DNA of 64,000 bases, taken from the NCBI RefSeq assembly GCF_023159225.1, contig NC_063161.1, positions 7,587,795 through 7,651,794 on the forward strand. The letters run 5' to 3'. This DNA is from Perognathus longimembris pacificus. Taxonomy: Eukaryota > Chordata > Mammalia > Rodentia > Heteromyidae. How positions within the stretch are numbered: position 1 is the first letter of the stretch; the number at the start of each line of letters is the position of its first letter. Shown here one piece after another: positions 1 to 13,600 of this stretch. Made by a program: the position numbers and the translations under genes. The notes below the pieces were generated by a model. That model worked only from the letters and a program-made list of their open reading frames with translations. It ran no database searches and had not been told where the DNA came from.

Positions 1-493
1 TCAGATAAAAGGGAAACTAATCAACACAGACTTAAGAGGCTCCTCTGCCCTCAAGACATTATTAACTGACTAGTACTAGCAGGCTGAGCTGAGGGACACA
101 CCAAGGCAGATGTTCAGCAAATACCCAAAGGGGCTTCACACTCCAGTTCATGTGAGCCAGACAAAAATGTTCTCCCAGTGACTCCCTACATCAAACAAAG
201 GAGCTATGGGGTGAATTCTCCATTCCAGTCCCCAGATGGGTAAGCACATGCTAACTCTGGCCTGTCTAGCCTGGCTTGTTTGTCTACCAGGTAGTCAGGG
301 AGCAGAGACTGTGAGCTCACTTATGATGGCCCAGATCAATTACACCCCAAGTTGCAGGAAGTTCTGGAGCAAGTTCTGGTGGCATGGGATGCCAACAAGT
401 TCCTCAAGCACATGGTAAAAAACCAAGCACCAGGAGTCAGTTTATGTAGCAGCAGCAGCTGAGGACAGTTCTCTCAAAGCTAAGCACCAGCAA

Positions 494-735
494 GCCACTG
501 GTGGCTCACGACTGTAATCCCAGCTACTCAGGCTGTGATCTGAGGATCACAGTTCCAAAGCCTCCCCTGCAGGAAATACTGTGAGACTCTTATCTCCAAT
601 TAACCCCAAGAAGCCAGACGTAGAGTTGTGGCTCAAGAGGTAGGACACTAGCTTTGAGTGAGAAGACTCAGGGACAGCTCTCAGGCCCTGAGCTCACACC
701 CCAGGACTGGCACCAAAAACCAAAAACCAAAACAC
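494..735 (+). mobile_element. B1-dID SINE
   Basis: Old plus copy near the left edge. The flanking parts of 1-1041 hold nothing I recognise, in particular none of the missing EIF3L 3' exons. Confidence 0.72.
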
Positions 736-1173
736 AGTGCGCCCTGCAGAAAGCCATTCCACTCAGCTCACCAACAGGCAGAAACTCTAGCCTACTGCAA
801 GGTCAAGGCACTGCTCTGAAGTCTTCCCACAGCCTCCAAAGCATCTCTCCTCCTTAATCCTGCAACGGCCACATGGTGGCCCCCCTAACACAGGGTTGGC
901 TGGGTACCTTCCCACCCTGAGCCCTTGCCCCCACTCCCCCGCCGTCAGGAATGCTCTAACCAACTTACTCCGCTCACTTCCTCCAGTCTTAAACCTGACT
1001 TTCCAACAAAGCCTAGTGCTTTATGTATGCAGCTGCAATCCTTACATCTCAGCCTCCTGAACAGCTAGGATTATAGACATGAGCCATCCTGCCAGGCTAA
1101 CATATTTACTGCTTATCACTGAGGGGACTAGGATGCCCAGGGATGCTGGCCCGAAGGGGGCCCCCCCACTCAC

Positions 1174-1671
1174 CTTATCAATGTAGAAGTCAACCTCAGA
1201 GGCTGACTGGAATTCCCCATCGAGGGCGGAGATACCACTGGTCCACACCAGGTTCTTCATCTTGTGCTTGAAGACAAGAAGCTGGATCCGGAACTCCTGC
1301 TCAGTGAGGTCCAGGAAACCAGCCAGCTTGGCCACGGGCATGGTGGTATACAGCTTGAGGAAGCTGCGGATGGTGGAGAGCTGGGCTTGCTGCTGCACTT
1401 CATCCGAGAACACCTTCAGCTGCTGCAAGAAGGGCTCTTTGTGGTAGTTGGGGTGCACATTGTCGTAGTTGGGCACCACGGGTGACAGGAACTTGGGGCA
1501 GGAGTAGCTGAACAGCTCCTCGTAGACCTGGGGGTCGCCCTTCTGCATGCGCAGCATCTTGTCCCCGTACTTCTCTCGCAGCTGGAGGTGGATGCTCTCG
1601 TCGATCCTCATGGGGTACATGGTGAGCGCAATGGCCAGCAGCGCGTGCATCTGCTCGTTCTGCTTGTTGAT
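1174..1671 (-). CDS. EIF3L: EIF3L coding exon 11
   Basis: The largest exon (166 codons, residues 360-525), from [16 protein letters not shown] to SEVDFYIDK. It carries most of the PCI domain. The donor at 1172-1173 leads to exons outside the window. Confidence 0.96.
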
Positions 1672-4600
1672 CTGGGGGTGGGGTGGGTGCAGAGTCAGCC
1701 AAACACTTTCCCATGGCCCTTCTGGCCACACCGCAGGGCTTCCCCATGGTGCTGACCACACACCAGCCACTCATCTCCAGTGCCCCCAACCCTCCCTCCC
1801 TCTGCCTCTAGTGCACCCCGCCTAGGGCCGTGTCCTCCTCTGCCAGCTTGCACAGCTCTCAGCCTCTCCAGCTGATGTGCCACTGGCAGGTCAATTCTCA
1901 TACACCAGCCAGGCCCATGCTAGGAGAAATCCGTGTCACCAGTGACAAAAGACTGAGCGCTTTCCCTGAGTAACAAAGTCCCCACAATTCCTACCTCACT
2001 TGTCCCCCACTGCTGAATCACTTCCAAGTCCTAACTGACCCTCTGCTCATGGCAGCTTCTCTGCCACTGCCTAGAAAGCGCCCCCCACCCACACAGTGAG
2101 CCCATCCATCCTCCTCTGCAGATGGGCTCCGGGCAGAAATCACATCCAACCATAAAGCAGCTGAGCCCCAAGGACTTATGCAGGCCCTCTAACTCACTTT
2201 AAAATGCCCACAGCTCGGGGAACCTTCAGCACACTGCTGCTGAATGAGTGACTGAATGACTGAAGGCACAGCTGGGGAAAGCTGTGGCCCCTATCATGCC
2301 ACGTTAGTGATGCGGTAATGGGCACAGTAACACTTAGGGCAGGCTAGCTGCCCATTCCGACTCCTATGCTCAGTACTGAGTGCTTGCCTGGCATGTCATC
2401 ACAGAAGGAGAAAAGACTGCGGTACACACAAAGATAGGGAGCACATAGCACATGTAAAAGCTACAACAGTAGCTGTAGATGTAGAGAGAACTGGGTCTTT
2501 AGGACCAGAAAGGGGAGGGAGACAGATGGAGGCCAGAAAACGAGCAGCAAAGTAGACAGGAGAACCGTGTTCTGCATATAAGAGACTGTAGTTCCCAATG
2601 ATTTATACTTATGAAGAACTCCAAGAAAGGAGTTTGAATGTTTCAACACAAAGAAATGATCAATGTAAACCCTGGCACCAGTAGCTTACACCTGTAATCC
2701 CAGCTACTCGGGAGACTGAGATCTGAGGATGGTTGGATCATTGAAGCCAGCCCAGGCAGAAAAGTCCCCTTTATCTCCAATTAACCACTCAAAAAAGGAA
2801 GTAGAGGGCTGGGGATATAGCCTAGCGGCAAGAGTGCCTGCCTCGGATACATGAGGCCCTAGGTTCGATTCCCCAGCACCACATATACAGAAAACGGCCA
2901 GAAGCGGCGCTGTGGCTCAAGTGGCAGAGTGCTAGCCTTGAGCGGGAAGAAGCCAGGGACAGTGCTCAGGCCCTGAGTCCAAGGCCCAGGACTGGCAAAA
3001 AAAAAAAAAAAAAAAGGAAGTAGAGTTGTGGCTCAAAGTGGTAGAGCATTAGCCTTGAGCAAATGAGCTCAGGGATAGCACTCAGGCCCGAGTTCAAGCC
3101 CCACAACTTGGGGGGGGGACGGACGGACAAGAAATGATAAATATATAAGGACAAAGAAACCCTACCGATTTGATCACTGTACACTACATTTATCCACTTA
3201 TCATACATACTCCATTAAGTACAAGCTTTTGACTGGTGTTTACGGCGAATGGCTGAGACAGGGCAAGGGGTGAGCCTCTTACCATCTCATACTTGTACGT
3301 GGTTCTCTGGAACATGCTCTTGGTCCTCTGGATGTAGAGGAGGATGTTGGCAAAGACTCGGATGGCATCCTGGTAGCGACGCATCATCAAATATGCAAAA
3401 CCGACGTAATAATATGTGGTGACCTGGCACTCGGGCACACGGGAATACATGCTCTGTGGAAGAAACACCCATGCGTCTCAATTCGCCCCAGACAGGACCC
3501 CAGTGTAAGTGGGGCCTAAGGGAAGCTGAGGTGAGAGCTTCTCCTGCAGAGGTCCTGAACTTCCCAAATGAAGCTGAAGCTGGAGGGTGGCTAAGTTTAG
3601 GTCTTGTGTCTGGCTATAGCACAAAGAGACCAGGCAGACCCTACTCCCCTTTTACCTCTGAAACCCTCTATACTTCAGCGTTGTAATTTCCCTTCCCTTT
3701 CTGTGCCTACAGACAGAAAAGGGCAGAATAGGCACATAAACCAAATGCCAGAGAAAAGTCCCTATACTCCTGAGGCCAGGAGGAATGCTTAATCCTGTAA
3801 CAGTAGACAGATATCATCTCGCTTAGACTGTAGACAAAGTGGCCATCCTGGGGCTGGGGATATGGCCTAGTGGCAAGGGTGCTCGCCTCCTATATATTAG
3901 GTCCTAGGTTCAATTCCCCAGCACCACATATACAGAAAATGGCCAGAAGTGGCGCTGTGGCTCAAGTGGCAGAGTGCTAGCCTTGAGCAAAAAGAAGCCA
4001 GGGACAGTGCTCAGGCCCTGAGTCCAAGCCCCAGGACTGGCCAAAAAAAAAGAAAAAAAAGAAAGTGGCCAGCCTCATTCTGCTTTGAAAACAGAACAGA
4101 GACTGCAGAATACCGACTGAGTGTCAGTGATCTAGCTTAGATTGTCACTGCAGTGGTCGACACAACTTTCAACCAGCCTGGAGGAAGGGTCTTCTCTCCT
4201 AGAAGTTGGTCCTGGTTTGGATTTTCTCTGAAGCGCACAGACACTGGGGCTCTAGAAAGTAGGCGGTGGCAGGCGATTACCTTCTTGTTCAGTTCGATGT
4301 TCTCCAGCACCTTGATGGCCTGGTAGTAATCTCCCAAGAGGGAGTGCAGGCGCAGGAGCCCCACCAGGCTGAAGTAGCCGAGCATCTTGTAGAGGGAGTG
4401 TCGCCCATACTCCCCAGCCACACTCTCAGGGTCACCTGACAGGGACAGACACGGGGAACGTGTGGGCAAGGCAGGAGCAGGCAGGCAGGCCCAACCTTTG
4501 CATGTCACTCAATAAACATCTTAGTCTGCGGCCAGCCTTTAAGGCTTCCAGGCTGCATCCTTCCCTCCCCATGAGCCAGAGCCCGCGCTGTTCATTCCCA

Positions 4601-7600
4601 CAGCACAGACAGCATCAGCCCCACAGGTGGCCACTCACCTCCGCTCGTGTACACCTCCAGCTGCCGGTTGATGTTGGACTTGTCCACCAGGGAGTGAAGG
4701 ACGTTGAGGACGCTGTGAACATTCCAGATTTTGGGATTGGAACGGAGGAAGTCAATCTCCTCCTCTGACTTCTTGGCGGTCTTGCAGCGGTACTGACTAA
4801 ATGACTGGAACTGTTGAGGAAGAAGGGAAAGACAGAGCAGGGGCATAAACCCAAGTGACAGTCCACATGCACAGAGCTGTAAATCAGGCAAACCATGGCC
4901 CTGGACTGGGGAGAGAGGAGGCGGGACCTCCTGCTTCGGACTGAGGGCTGGAATGACTTGCTTTGTGTCCCAAGACACAACAAAAAGCACAACAGAGCAT
5001 AATATCATGCACTAGTAAAGCCTGGTACTTGCTTGGTAGGCATTCTGCCACGCCTCTAGTGCCATACTATACTGGTTATTTCTCGCTTCTACCTGAGTGC
5101 ATGCCATGACTGTGATCCATATGTTTTAGGATGTCATCCATCTTAGCTGGATGACAGGCGCACATCACAACAAATTCTTTCACTGAGATGGCAGTCTTGC
5201 AGACTTTTCTGCCTAGGATGGCCTCAAATTATGACCTCATCTCAGCCTCCTAAGTAGCTAGGATCACAGGCAGGAACCATTGGTGGCAACAGTATCATTT
5301 TCTAAGTGGTGTCTATCGCTGTGATGCAGTTCCTTCCAGATAATACACTAATGCCTCTGCCACGGCAGGAGAGGCAGACACTTTCACCCAGATCTTCAGC
5401 TTGCAAAAATAATCACCTCTTAGCAGGAGGAACACAAATAGTTACTTGATTTAATAAAAGCAAATGAAAAGAGGGGTGATTAAGAGCCACTCGCCCTGGC
5501 CAGGAAGAGCCATGAGGGTGCTCCCATGATCCTCCCAGAGTAGCCTCTGTGGAACAGGAAAGCCCTTGAACAGAACACTGGCTACGCTTGGGGAATTGTA
5601 CTCAAAACGCATGAAGAACCAGCAGGAGTCTCTTCTTGCTGTGATTCCAGAGGTTGGACAACTACCTAGAACCATAACAAGCTGAGGAGTCAGAGAAGCC
5701 AGCCAAGGCCAGGGCTGCGTGCGGGTGCTCTGTGAAGGCTCTAGGCCTCCCTCCTTCTCAGCAGGAGGGGCTTCTCCGAGAGCCCTGTGAGCTTTCCCCA
5801 GTCAGCAAATCACAGCACATCTGTACTTCGCGTTCACAAGGATCCTCTCTCTGTGGAGCTCAAATACCATTTTTAAAAATTCATTAATCTTGGGGGCTGG
5901 GGATATGGCCTAGTGGCAAGAGTGCTTGCCTCATATACATGAAGCCCTAGGTTCAATTCCTCAGCATCACATATATAGAAAAAAGCCAGAAGTGGCGCTG
6001 TGGCTCAAGTGGTAGAGTGCTAGCCTTCAGCAAAAAGAAGTCAGGGACAGTGCTCAGGCCCTGAGTCCAAGGCCCAGGACTGGCAACAAAAACAAAACAA
6101 ACAAAAATTTTTAATCTTGGGCTGGGAATATGGCCTAGTGGTAAAAGTGCTCGCCTCATATATATGAAGCCCTGGGTTCAATTTCTCAGCACCACATATG
6201 CATCAAGTGGTAAAGTGCTAGCTTTGAGCAAAAAGAAGCCAGGGATAATAATGCTCAGGCCCCAAGTTCAAGCCCCAAGACTGGCAAAAATCAAAACAAA
6301 ACAAAAATTATTATTCTTATTTTTTTGGGGGGGGAGGGTATCTATCATAGGTTTTGAACTCAGGGGATGGGTAGTATCCAAGCTTTTCTGCTCAAGGATA
6401 GCACTCTATGATTGAGCTGAAGCTCCACTTCTGGTTTTCTGGTAGTTAGTTAGAGGTAAGATTCTCATGAACTTTCCTGCCCAGGCTGGCTTCAAACTGT
6501 GATCCTCAGATTTCAGATTTCAGACTCCTGAGTACTTTTGATTACAGGTGTGAGCCACTAGTTTAATTAATTTATTTAATTTAGCCTATTTATTTTTGGG
6601 GTGTTAGTCCTGGGGCTTGAACTCAGAGCCTGGGTGCTGTCCCTGGGCTCCTTTAGCTCAGGCTAGGCTACTGCTCTATCACTTTTTAGTAGAGTAAAGA
6701 TAATGCTCTCGTGGGCTGGGGATATGGCCTAGTGGCAAGAGTGCTTGCCTTGTATACACGAAGCCCTGGATTCAAATCCTCAGCACCACATATACAGAAA
6801 ATGGTCAGAAGTGGCGCTGTGGCTCAAGTGGCAGAGTGCTAGCCTTGAGCAAAAAGAAGCCAGGGACAGTGCTCAGGCCCTGAGTCCAAGGCCCAGGACC
6901 GGCCAAAAATAAAAAAAATAAAAAATAAAAAATTTTTAAAAATTAAAAAAAAAAGATAATGCTCTCATAGAATTCCCCTCCAAGGTTGGATTCACACAAT
7001 AATGCTCAGATCTCAGCCTCCTGAGTAGCTAGGCACATGGGGGATAAAGAGGGTAGGGTAGCCTAGTGGAAACTCAACAATACCTCGAGGCGGGCAATAT
7101 TTCCCTTTGGATAAAAATGGTACCACTGCACCGAGATCCACCCAAGTAAATACCACCAACTAAGATATAGAATGTGGTGTTTTATAGGTCAAGAAAGACT
7201 CAAAGAGCTTAAATAACATGTAATTTTACAAAGATGGCAGGTGGCAGCCCCTGGACTAGAACCTACTTCCAATGGGCTCCAAAGTTTTGAGCCTATGGGT
7301 CTGCCAGGCCTCTTACAGAAAACTGTCCCCTCCTGGGGCTGGGAATAGGGCCTAGTGGCAAGAGTGCTTGCCTCGTATATATGAAGCCCTCTGATTCCTC
7401 AGCACCACATATATAGAAAACAACCAGAAGTGGCGCTGTGGCTCAAGTGGTAGAGTGCTAGCCTTGAGCAAAAAGAAGCCAGGGACAGTGCTCAGGCCCC
7501 AAGTTCAAGGCACAGGACTGGCAACAATAAAAAAAAGGGAAAAAAAGAAAAAGAAAAAGAAAGAAAAAAAGATAACGGTCCCCAGAGTCCAATGGAAAGG

Positions 7601-10600
7601 GGTATTTTACAGTATGATGGGGATACTTTTACCCTGTGTATCTTATTTTCTTAGCAGTACTGGGTTTTGATCTCAGGGTCTTGCCTTGCTAGCTAAGAAC
7701 TCTACTGTGAAGTCACATCTCCAGATCGTTTTTCTGCTGGTTATTTTGAGACAGTTTTGCTTCTTGCTTGGACTGTTACCTTCCTACTTCTGACTTCCCA
7801 CCATAGCTGGGATGACAAGTGCGCATCAATACACCAGTTTCTTCCACTCAGAGTTTTGAAAATTTTCCAGCCTTTGCTAGGTTCTTGGTTAAAAAAAGGT
7901 CTCATGGACTTTTCTGCTCGGGCTGGCCACACACCACAGTCCTCCAGATCTCAGTCTCCCATACAGCTAGGAGCACAGGCGTGAGGCACCAGTATCTGGC
8001 CCACCCTGCATGCGGTAGAGGTTGCTCCAGTTGTTTGTTAAGGCTGCAGCTGACAGATACCTGGTAGATGAACTCATCGATGATGTCCCACAGCCACTGG
8101 TTGGGCAGTTCAAGGGGAGCAGGCCCATCAGCATCTGTGAAGATCAGAGAAGTCAGACTCAAGGCCATGACTAAGCCCATTTAGTAAGGCTGCAGAATGC
8201 TCTGGAATTCCTCTAAGGCATTACAAATCATAAGACCCCTCTTTCCACCCACAAATTAAAAAATCTGCTTCAAAGAGTAGGAGGCCCACATCAAACTTCA
8301 CACTCCCCCCTCCCTTCCCCCCCTCATCTCAGACTTACTAAGAATGTAGTTGAAGAGATTGCAGTAGTTGTAATAGGATTCAAACCTCTGCTCTAAGGAG
8401 GGTCCCCCCTGTAGGGAGAACAGAGACATCAGGCCACAGACACTAGAATGTGTTTTGACCCACAGTCTACCATGATAGCTGAGAACTGACATCTGCTTGC
8501 TCTTGCTAAGAGAGAACTCAGCAAGCAAACACTACAGTGGAGGGGCGCTGAACACTGAACCACATGTCCAGCTTTTATGACCACAGATCTTGACTTATGC
8601 TTAACTCATGTCTGGATAAAGGGCATGCAAATCAGGTGAGGCAGAGGGGACAGGGTCTCAGGAAGAACACCAGCAAAGGCAAAGAGCACCTCAGATCCAG
8701 CAAGTTAGACAATGATGCATTGGGTCAGGGACACAAGGGGTCAGCAAATTCATCCCAAGGCCTGTATCAGAAATAGTTTTATAGGGGCTGGGAATATGGC
8801 CTAGTGGCAAGAGAGCCTGCCTCGTATACATGAAGCCCTGGGTTCAATTCCCCAGTACCACATATATGGAAAACGGCCAGAAGTGGCACTGTGGCTCAAG
8901 TGGCAGAGTGCTAGCCTTGAGCAAAAGGAAGCCAGGGACAGTGCTCAGGCCCTGAGTCCAAGGCCCAGGACTAGCCAAAAAAAAAAAAAAAAGAAATAGT
9001 TTTATAGGAAGGCAGCCATGCATAACCTTTATAGTTGTTAAAAGGCAGCAATGGCCAAATCAGAGCCACGTGGCCCCGGAAGCCAAGATGGCAATGTTTT
9101 ATGATGCGAATAGGAAACACTACTAGAAATCTTCGTCTTACGGGCTCCTATGTGCTTATTTCAGCTTGGGCTGAAAGTACTTGTGCCAGTACTTGGGCTT
9201 GATCTCAGGGCCTCACACTTGCCCAACTTGCTTGCTCATGGCTGGAGCTCAAGCACTGGAGCCATGCCTCCAGTCTGTAATCGTTGGGTAACTGGGAATG
9301 GCTTCAAACCACAATCCTCCAGGTGTCAGCCTCCTGAGTGGCGAGGACAACTGTGAGCCACTGCTGCCCACCATCTTTACACTCAGTTACAAGAACAAGG
9401 ACAGCTGAGGACCTAGGGACGTGCAGATGTGTGTGAAGTGCATAGCACCATGCCTGACCTGCCGTGACGCTGTTACACATATCTGAGAGAGGAAGAGGCT
9501 CAGGAGCAACAAAAAGAAGGGGGGGAAAAAAGGCAACCTAAGCCAAGGCAACTGCGAGTGGCTGGGGGCAGTGTAGGATGGCTGCTTGTAACATGGTGTG
9601 TAGTGGTCCATGCCCTGTCAAGGAAAACTGGGATGGACTACAAAGAACACATAAACAGACTGTAGCCTTCATTGTCTGGATCAGATACCAGCTTTCTGGG
9701 ATAAATCATTCCTTCCCTCTGCAGTTTACTTGAAGAAAACTCAGGAAACAGGTAAACCACTGTTGTGTGTGTGCCAGTACCGAGGCTTGAACTCAAGGAA
9801 TACTAATTTTGTTTGGCTTTTTTACTCAAGGTTGGTGCTCTACCCACTTAACCCGCACCTCCACTTCTGGCTTTTCGTTGATTAGCCGAAGATAAGTCTC
9901 ACAATTTTTTTTTACCTGGACTTGCTTCAAACCATGATCCTTATTAGCTCTCACCCTCTAGAGTAGCTAGATTAAAGGCATGAGCTACCAGTGCCCAGCT
10001 GCAAACCACTGTTGGATATAGAACCAATGTAAACTAGTGACATGTTCTAGAAATGAAAATGACACAGAATAAAAGTGTTAACAACTGAAGAAAATACTCA
10101 CGCTGACTTTGGCATATATGTGCCTGTAGTATAACTCTTTGTACAAAATCAGGAACACAGCATCTGAAAGACATGGTGAAGAGGTAATGTGACTTTATCT
10201 CTTCATGGAGACTTAAAGACTAAACAGTCTCTTTTATGTTTATGCTACAAGATTACATGCAAGAGAAAAATTAATCTCTCATTTGTATTGTCAACCTGAC
10301 TTGAATCTTTGTGAGTGTGTATGGCTTGAACTCAGGGCTCTGCGTTTGCTCAGGTTTTTACAATCAGAACTGGTACTCTACCACTTGAACCACAGCTCCA
10401 CTTTCCAATTTTTGGTGGTTAATTGGAAATAAGAATCCTACAGACACTGGGCACCGGTGACTCACACCTGTATCCTAGCTACTCAGGAGGCTGAGATCTG
10501 AGGGGATCAGCATTCAAAGCCAGCCCCAGCAGGAAAGTCTATGAGACTCTTATCTCCAATTAATCACCAGAAAACCAGAAGTGGCACTGTGAATCAAAGT

Positions 10601-13600
10601 GGTAGAGAACTGGCCTTGAGCAAAAAAAGCCCAGGGATAACACCCAGGCCCTGAGTTCAAGCCCCACAACCAACCAAAAAGAAAACAAAACAAAAAAAAT
10701 CACATACTTTTTTTTCCCCGAGTTGCCTTCATTTCTTTCTTTCTTTTTTTGGTTGGCCATAGGGCTTGAACTCTGGGCCTGGGCACTGTCCCTGAGCTCT
10801 TCAGCTCAAGATTAGTGCCCTACCCTTTGAGCCAGAGTCACTTCCTGTTTTCTGGTGGTTAACTGGATATAAAGAGTCTCATGGGCTTTCCTGCCCAGGC
10901 TGGTTTGAACTGTGCTCTTCAGAGCTGAACCTCCTGAGTAGCTAGGATTGCGAGAGTGAGCCACAGGTGCCTAGCATCCCAGGCTGCCTTTAAACCTCAG
11001 TCTTCACCAGACCTCAGGCCTCAGTAGCTAGGATTACAAATGTGAGCCAGAAGTGCACAGTTTTTGTCAAAATCTTATCTGGCTACCTTGCAGAAATTAT
11101 TAATAGCCTGAACCTAAAATTTACACAAAAAGGAAAACACCTGGAGCATTCATGCTTTCAATGTCAAAACTTCCATAAAGCCACAGCAGGGCTGAGAATG
11201 TGGCTTAGCAGTAGAGCGCTTGCCTAGCATTCATGAAGGTCTGGGTTCGATTCCTCAGCACCACATAAACAGAAAAAGCCAGAAGTGGTGCTGTGGCTCT
11301 AGAGGTAGAGTGCTAGCCTTGAGCAAAAAGAAGCCAGGGACAGTGCTCAGGCCCTGAGTTCCAAGCCCTCAGGAATGGCAAAAAACAAAACAAAAGCCAC
11401 AGCAATCAAGATAGTGCAGTATCACAGCCTGAGGACAGACTCAGACCATCAGGAAAGATGGAGTCCAGAAATAGACCCTCCTATCACATCACCTGACTTC
11501 AACAAAGCACCAAGACTGTTCACTACTCAGTGAGGAAGAGAAGTTATCCTCTCAGAACTTGCTTGGGGACACACGGTATAGCTCAATGCTCAACACTTTA
11601 GTAAGTGCAGGGCCCAGGGTGGTACTAGAAAAAACCAAACAAACCACAAAACCAAATAACAAGCAATACATCTGGGATAGCTGGAGTTTCCCATGCTAAG
11701 AGACCAAGTTGGGGACTGGCAGAGCATTTGCTCAGCATGTGCAAAGCCCCAGGTTCAATCCCCAGCACCACCATCCCTGGCCCCTAAAACCTAACCAAAA
11801 AAAAAACCCAGCTAGGAACTGGTGGCTCATGCCTAATCCTACCTAGATCTGATATTCTGCTGAGATCTGACATTCAAAGTTCAAAGCCAATCCTGGTAGA
11901 AAAGCTGGAGACTTTCTGTAACTTATCACAAAAAGGCCATACGAACCTGAGTTCAAGCCCTGTAATGGGCAAAAACAAACTAAGCCAAACCCCAGTCAGA
12001 TCTGCCTATCTTACCCACATACAAAAAGGACATGGTCTAAGAAAGTGAAAGGGGAGGGGCTCGTGTGCCCATTCCAAGTGACTGTGATGACGGTTATTAG
12101 AGGGACCTGGAAACAGGTTGGGGTGATGAGCTCAATTCCAGCTTTCAGCACATCTGAGAGAGCTGTGACTGTCCGAGCCTTCACTCAAGTAACTTTACCA
12201 ACAACTTGCTACACACTGGCTCTGGGAAAGAAAATGCAGAGCAAAACAATGCAAAAGCAGTACCCACTCGGCATACAGGAAAACAAGGTTCACACCTACC
12301 GTTGCCAACCTGGGGGGCAATGGCTTCAGCCTCAGGCCAAGGTGTGTTCTTGAAGAATCTTTCAGTCAACTTGGTCCAGCTGAAAACCAAGCAGAAAAAG
12401 TCTACAACTTTACAACACAAAAGACCTGACATACCCAAACCTCACGTTATTTTCTGACCCAGCATCAGAGGGAGCAAGTTACCACAAAAACAGAGTCAGA
12501 GAAACTATTGGCCAGTATGGAAATTGAACTCAGGGCCTTCGAACTTGTTCAGTCTGCTTGCTCACAGCTAGCACTCTACCACTTGAGGCATGTTTTCAGA
12601 CCAGCATTTTTTCTGGTCAATTGGAAATAGTTCAATTAGCTAACTTTTCTGCCTAGGCAGGCTCAGATCTCTGCCTCCTGAGGAGGTAGGATTACAGGCA
12701 TGACTTGTGACTGGCTAAGACTACCTCAGTGTATGCTAGTACTAGAGCTTAAACTCAGAGCCTCACACACTTTTTTGACCAAAGGCTGGCATTGTATCAC
12801 GTGAGCCATACTCCTATGCTGTCTTCAAAACTTAATCCGGGGCTGGGAGTGTGGCTTAGTGGTACAGTGCTTGCCTGGCACACATGAAGCACTGGGTTCG
12901 ATTCCCCAGCACCACTTAAACAAAAATAGCCCCAGGACTAGTAAAAACAAAACAGAACCCTTAATCCTTAGATCTCAGCTTCTTGAGTAGCTAAGATTAT
13001 AGGTGTAAGACAAGTGCTTTGCAAGGCCCTCAGTTGAAAGCTGAGCAAGATTTAAAAAAAAAAAAAAAAAGCACACTAAAAATATCACTTGGGGGGGGCG
13101 GGGACGGGACACACAAAGTCTTTCAGTATTTGAGCATGAAAGAACCTAGCAGCTTCACGTCTTGCTCCTCACCCACACGATCTGTTCCTGAAGTCCTGTA
13201 GATTTCTGCCTCTGATCCATTTCTCTCTCGCCTCTCCACACACTCCCTAGACTTCATGGTTGGATCTAGTACCCCTCCTGCCAAACCTGATGTTCTTCCC
13301 AAATCTACATGCGCCCCCTTCACAGTTGGTCCAGGGTCAAGCCCTCTCCTCCAGTGAGCTCCTTGGGACTGATCCTTCCCGCCCCGTCCCCCACCCCCAG
13401 TCTGTGCCCTTAGCAGGATGCCTCCCCCACATCCTGAGAAGGAAAAGTGTAGCAGCTGCCAGAGGTGAGGATCTACCTGAGCCCAGATCTGGGGCAACCT
13501 TCAACCCCCACCCCCACCCCCAGCCCCAGTGCCTTTATGCTCATGCTGGGGTTCTACGACAGCACACACAGCCACCACACAGCGAGGCCTCAGCTTCCTG

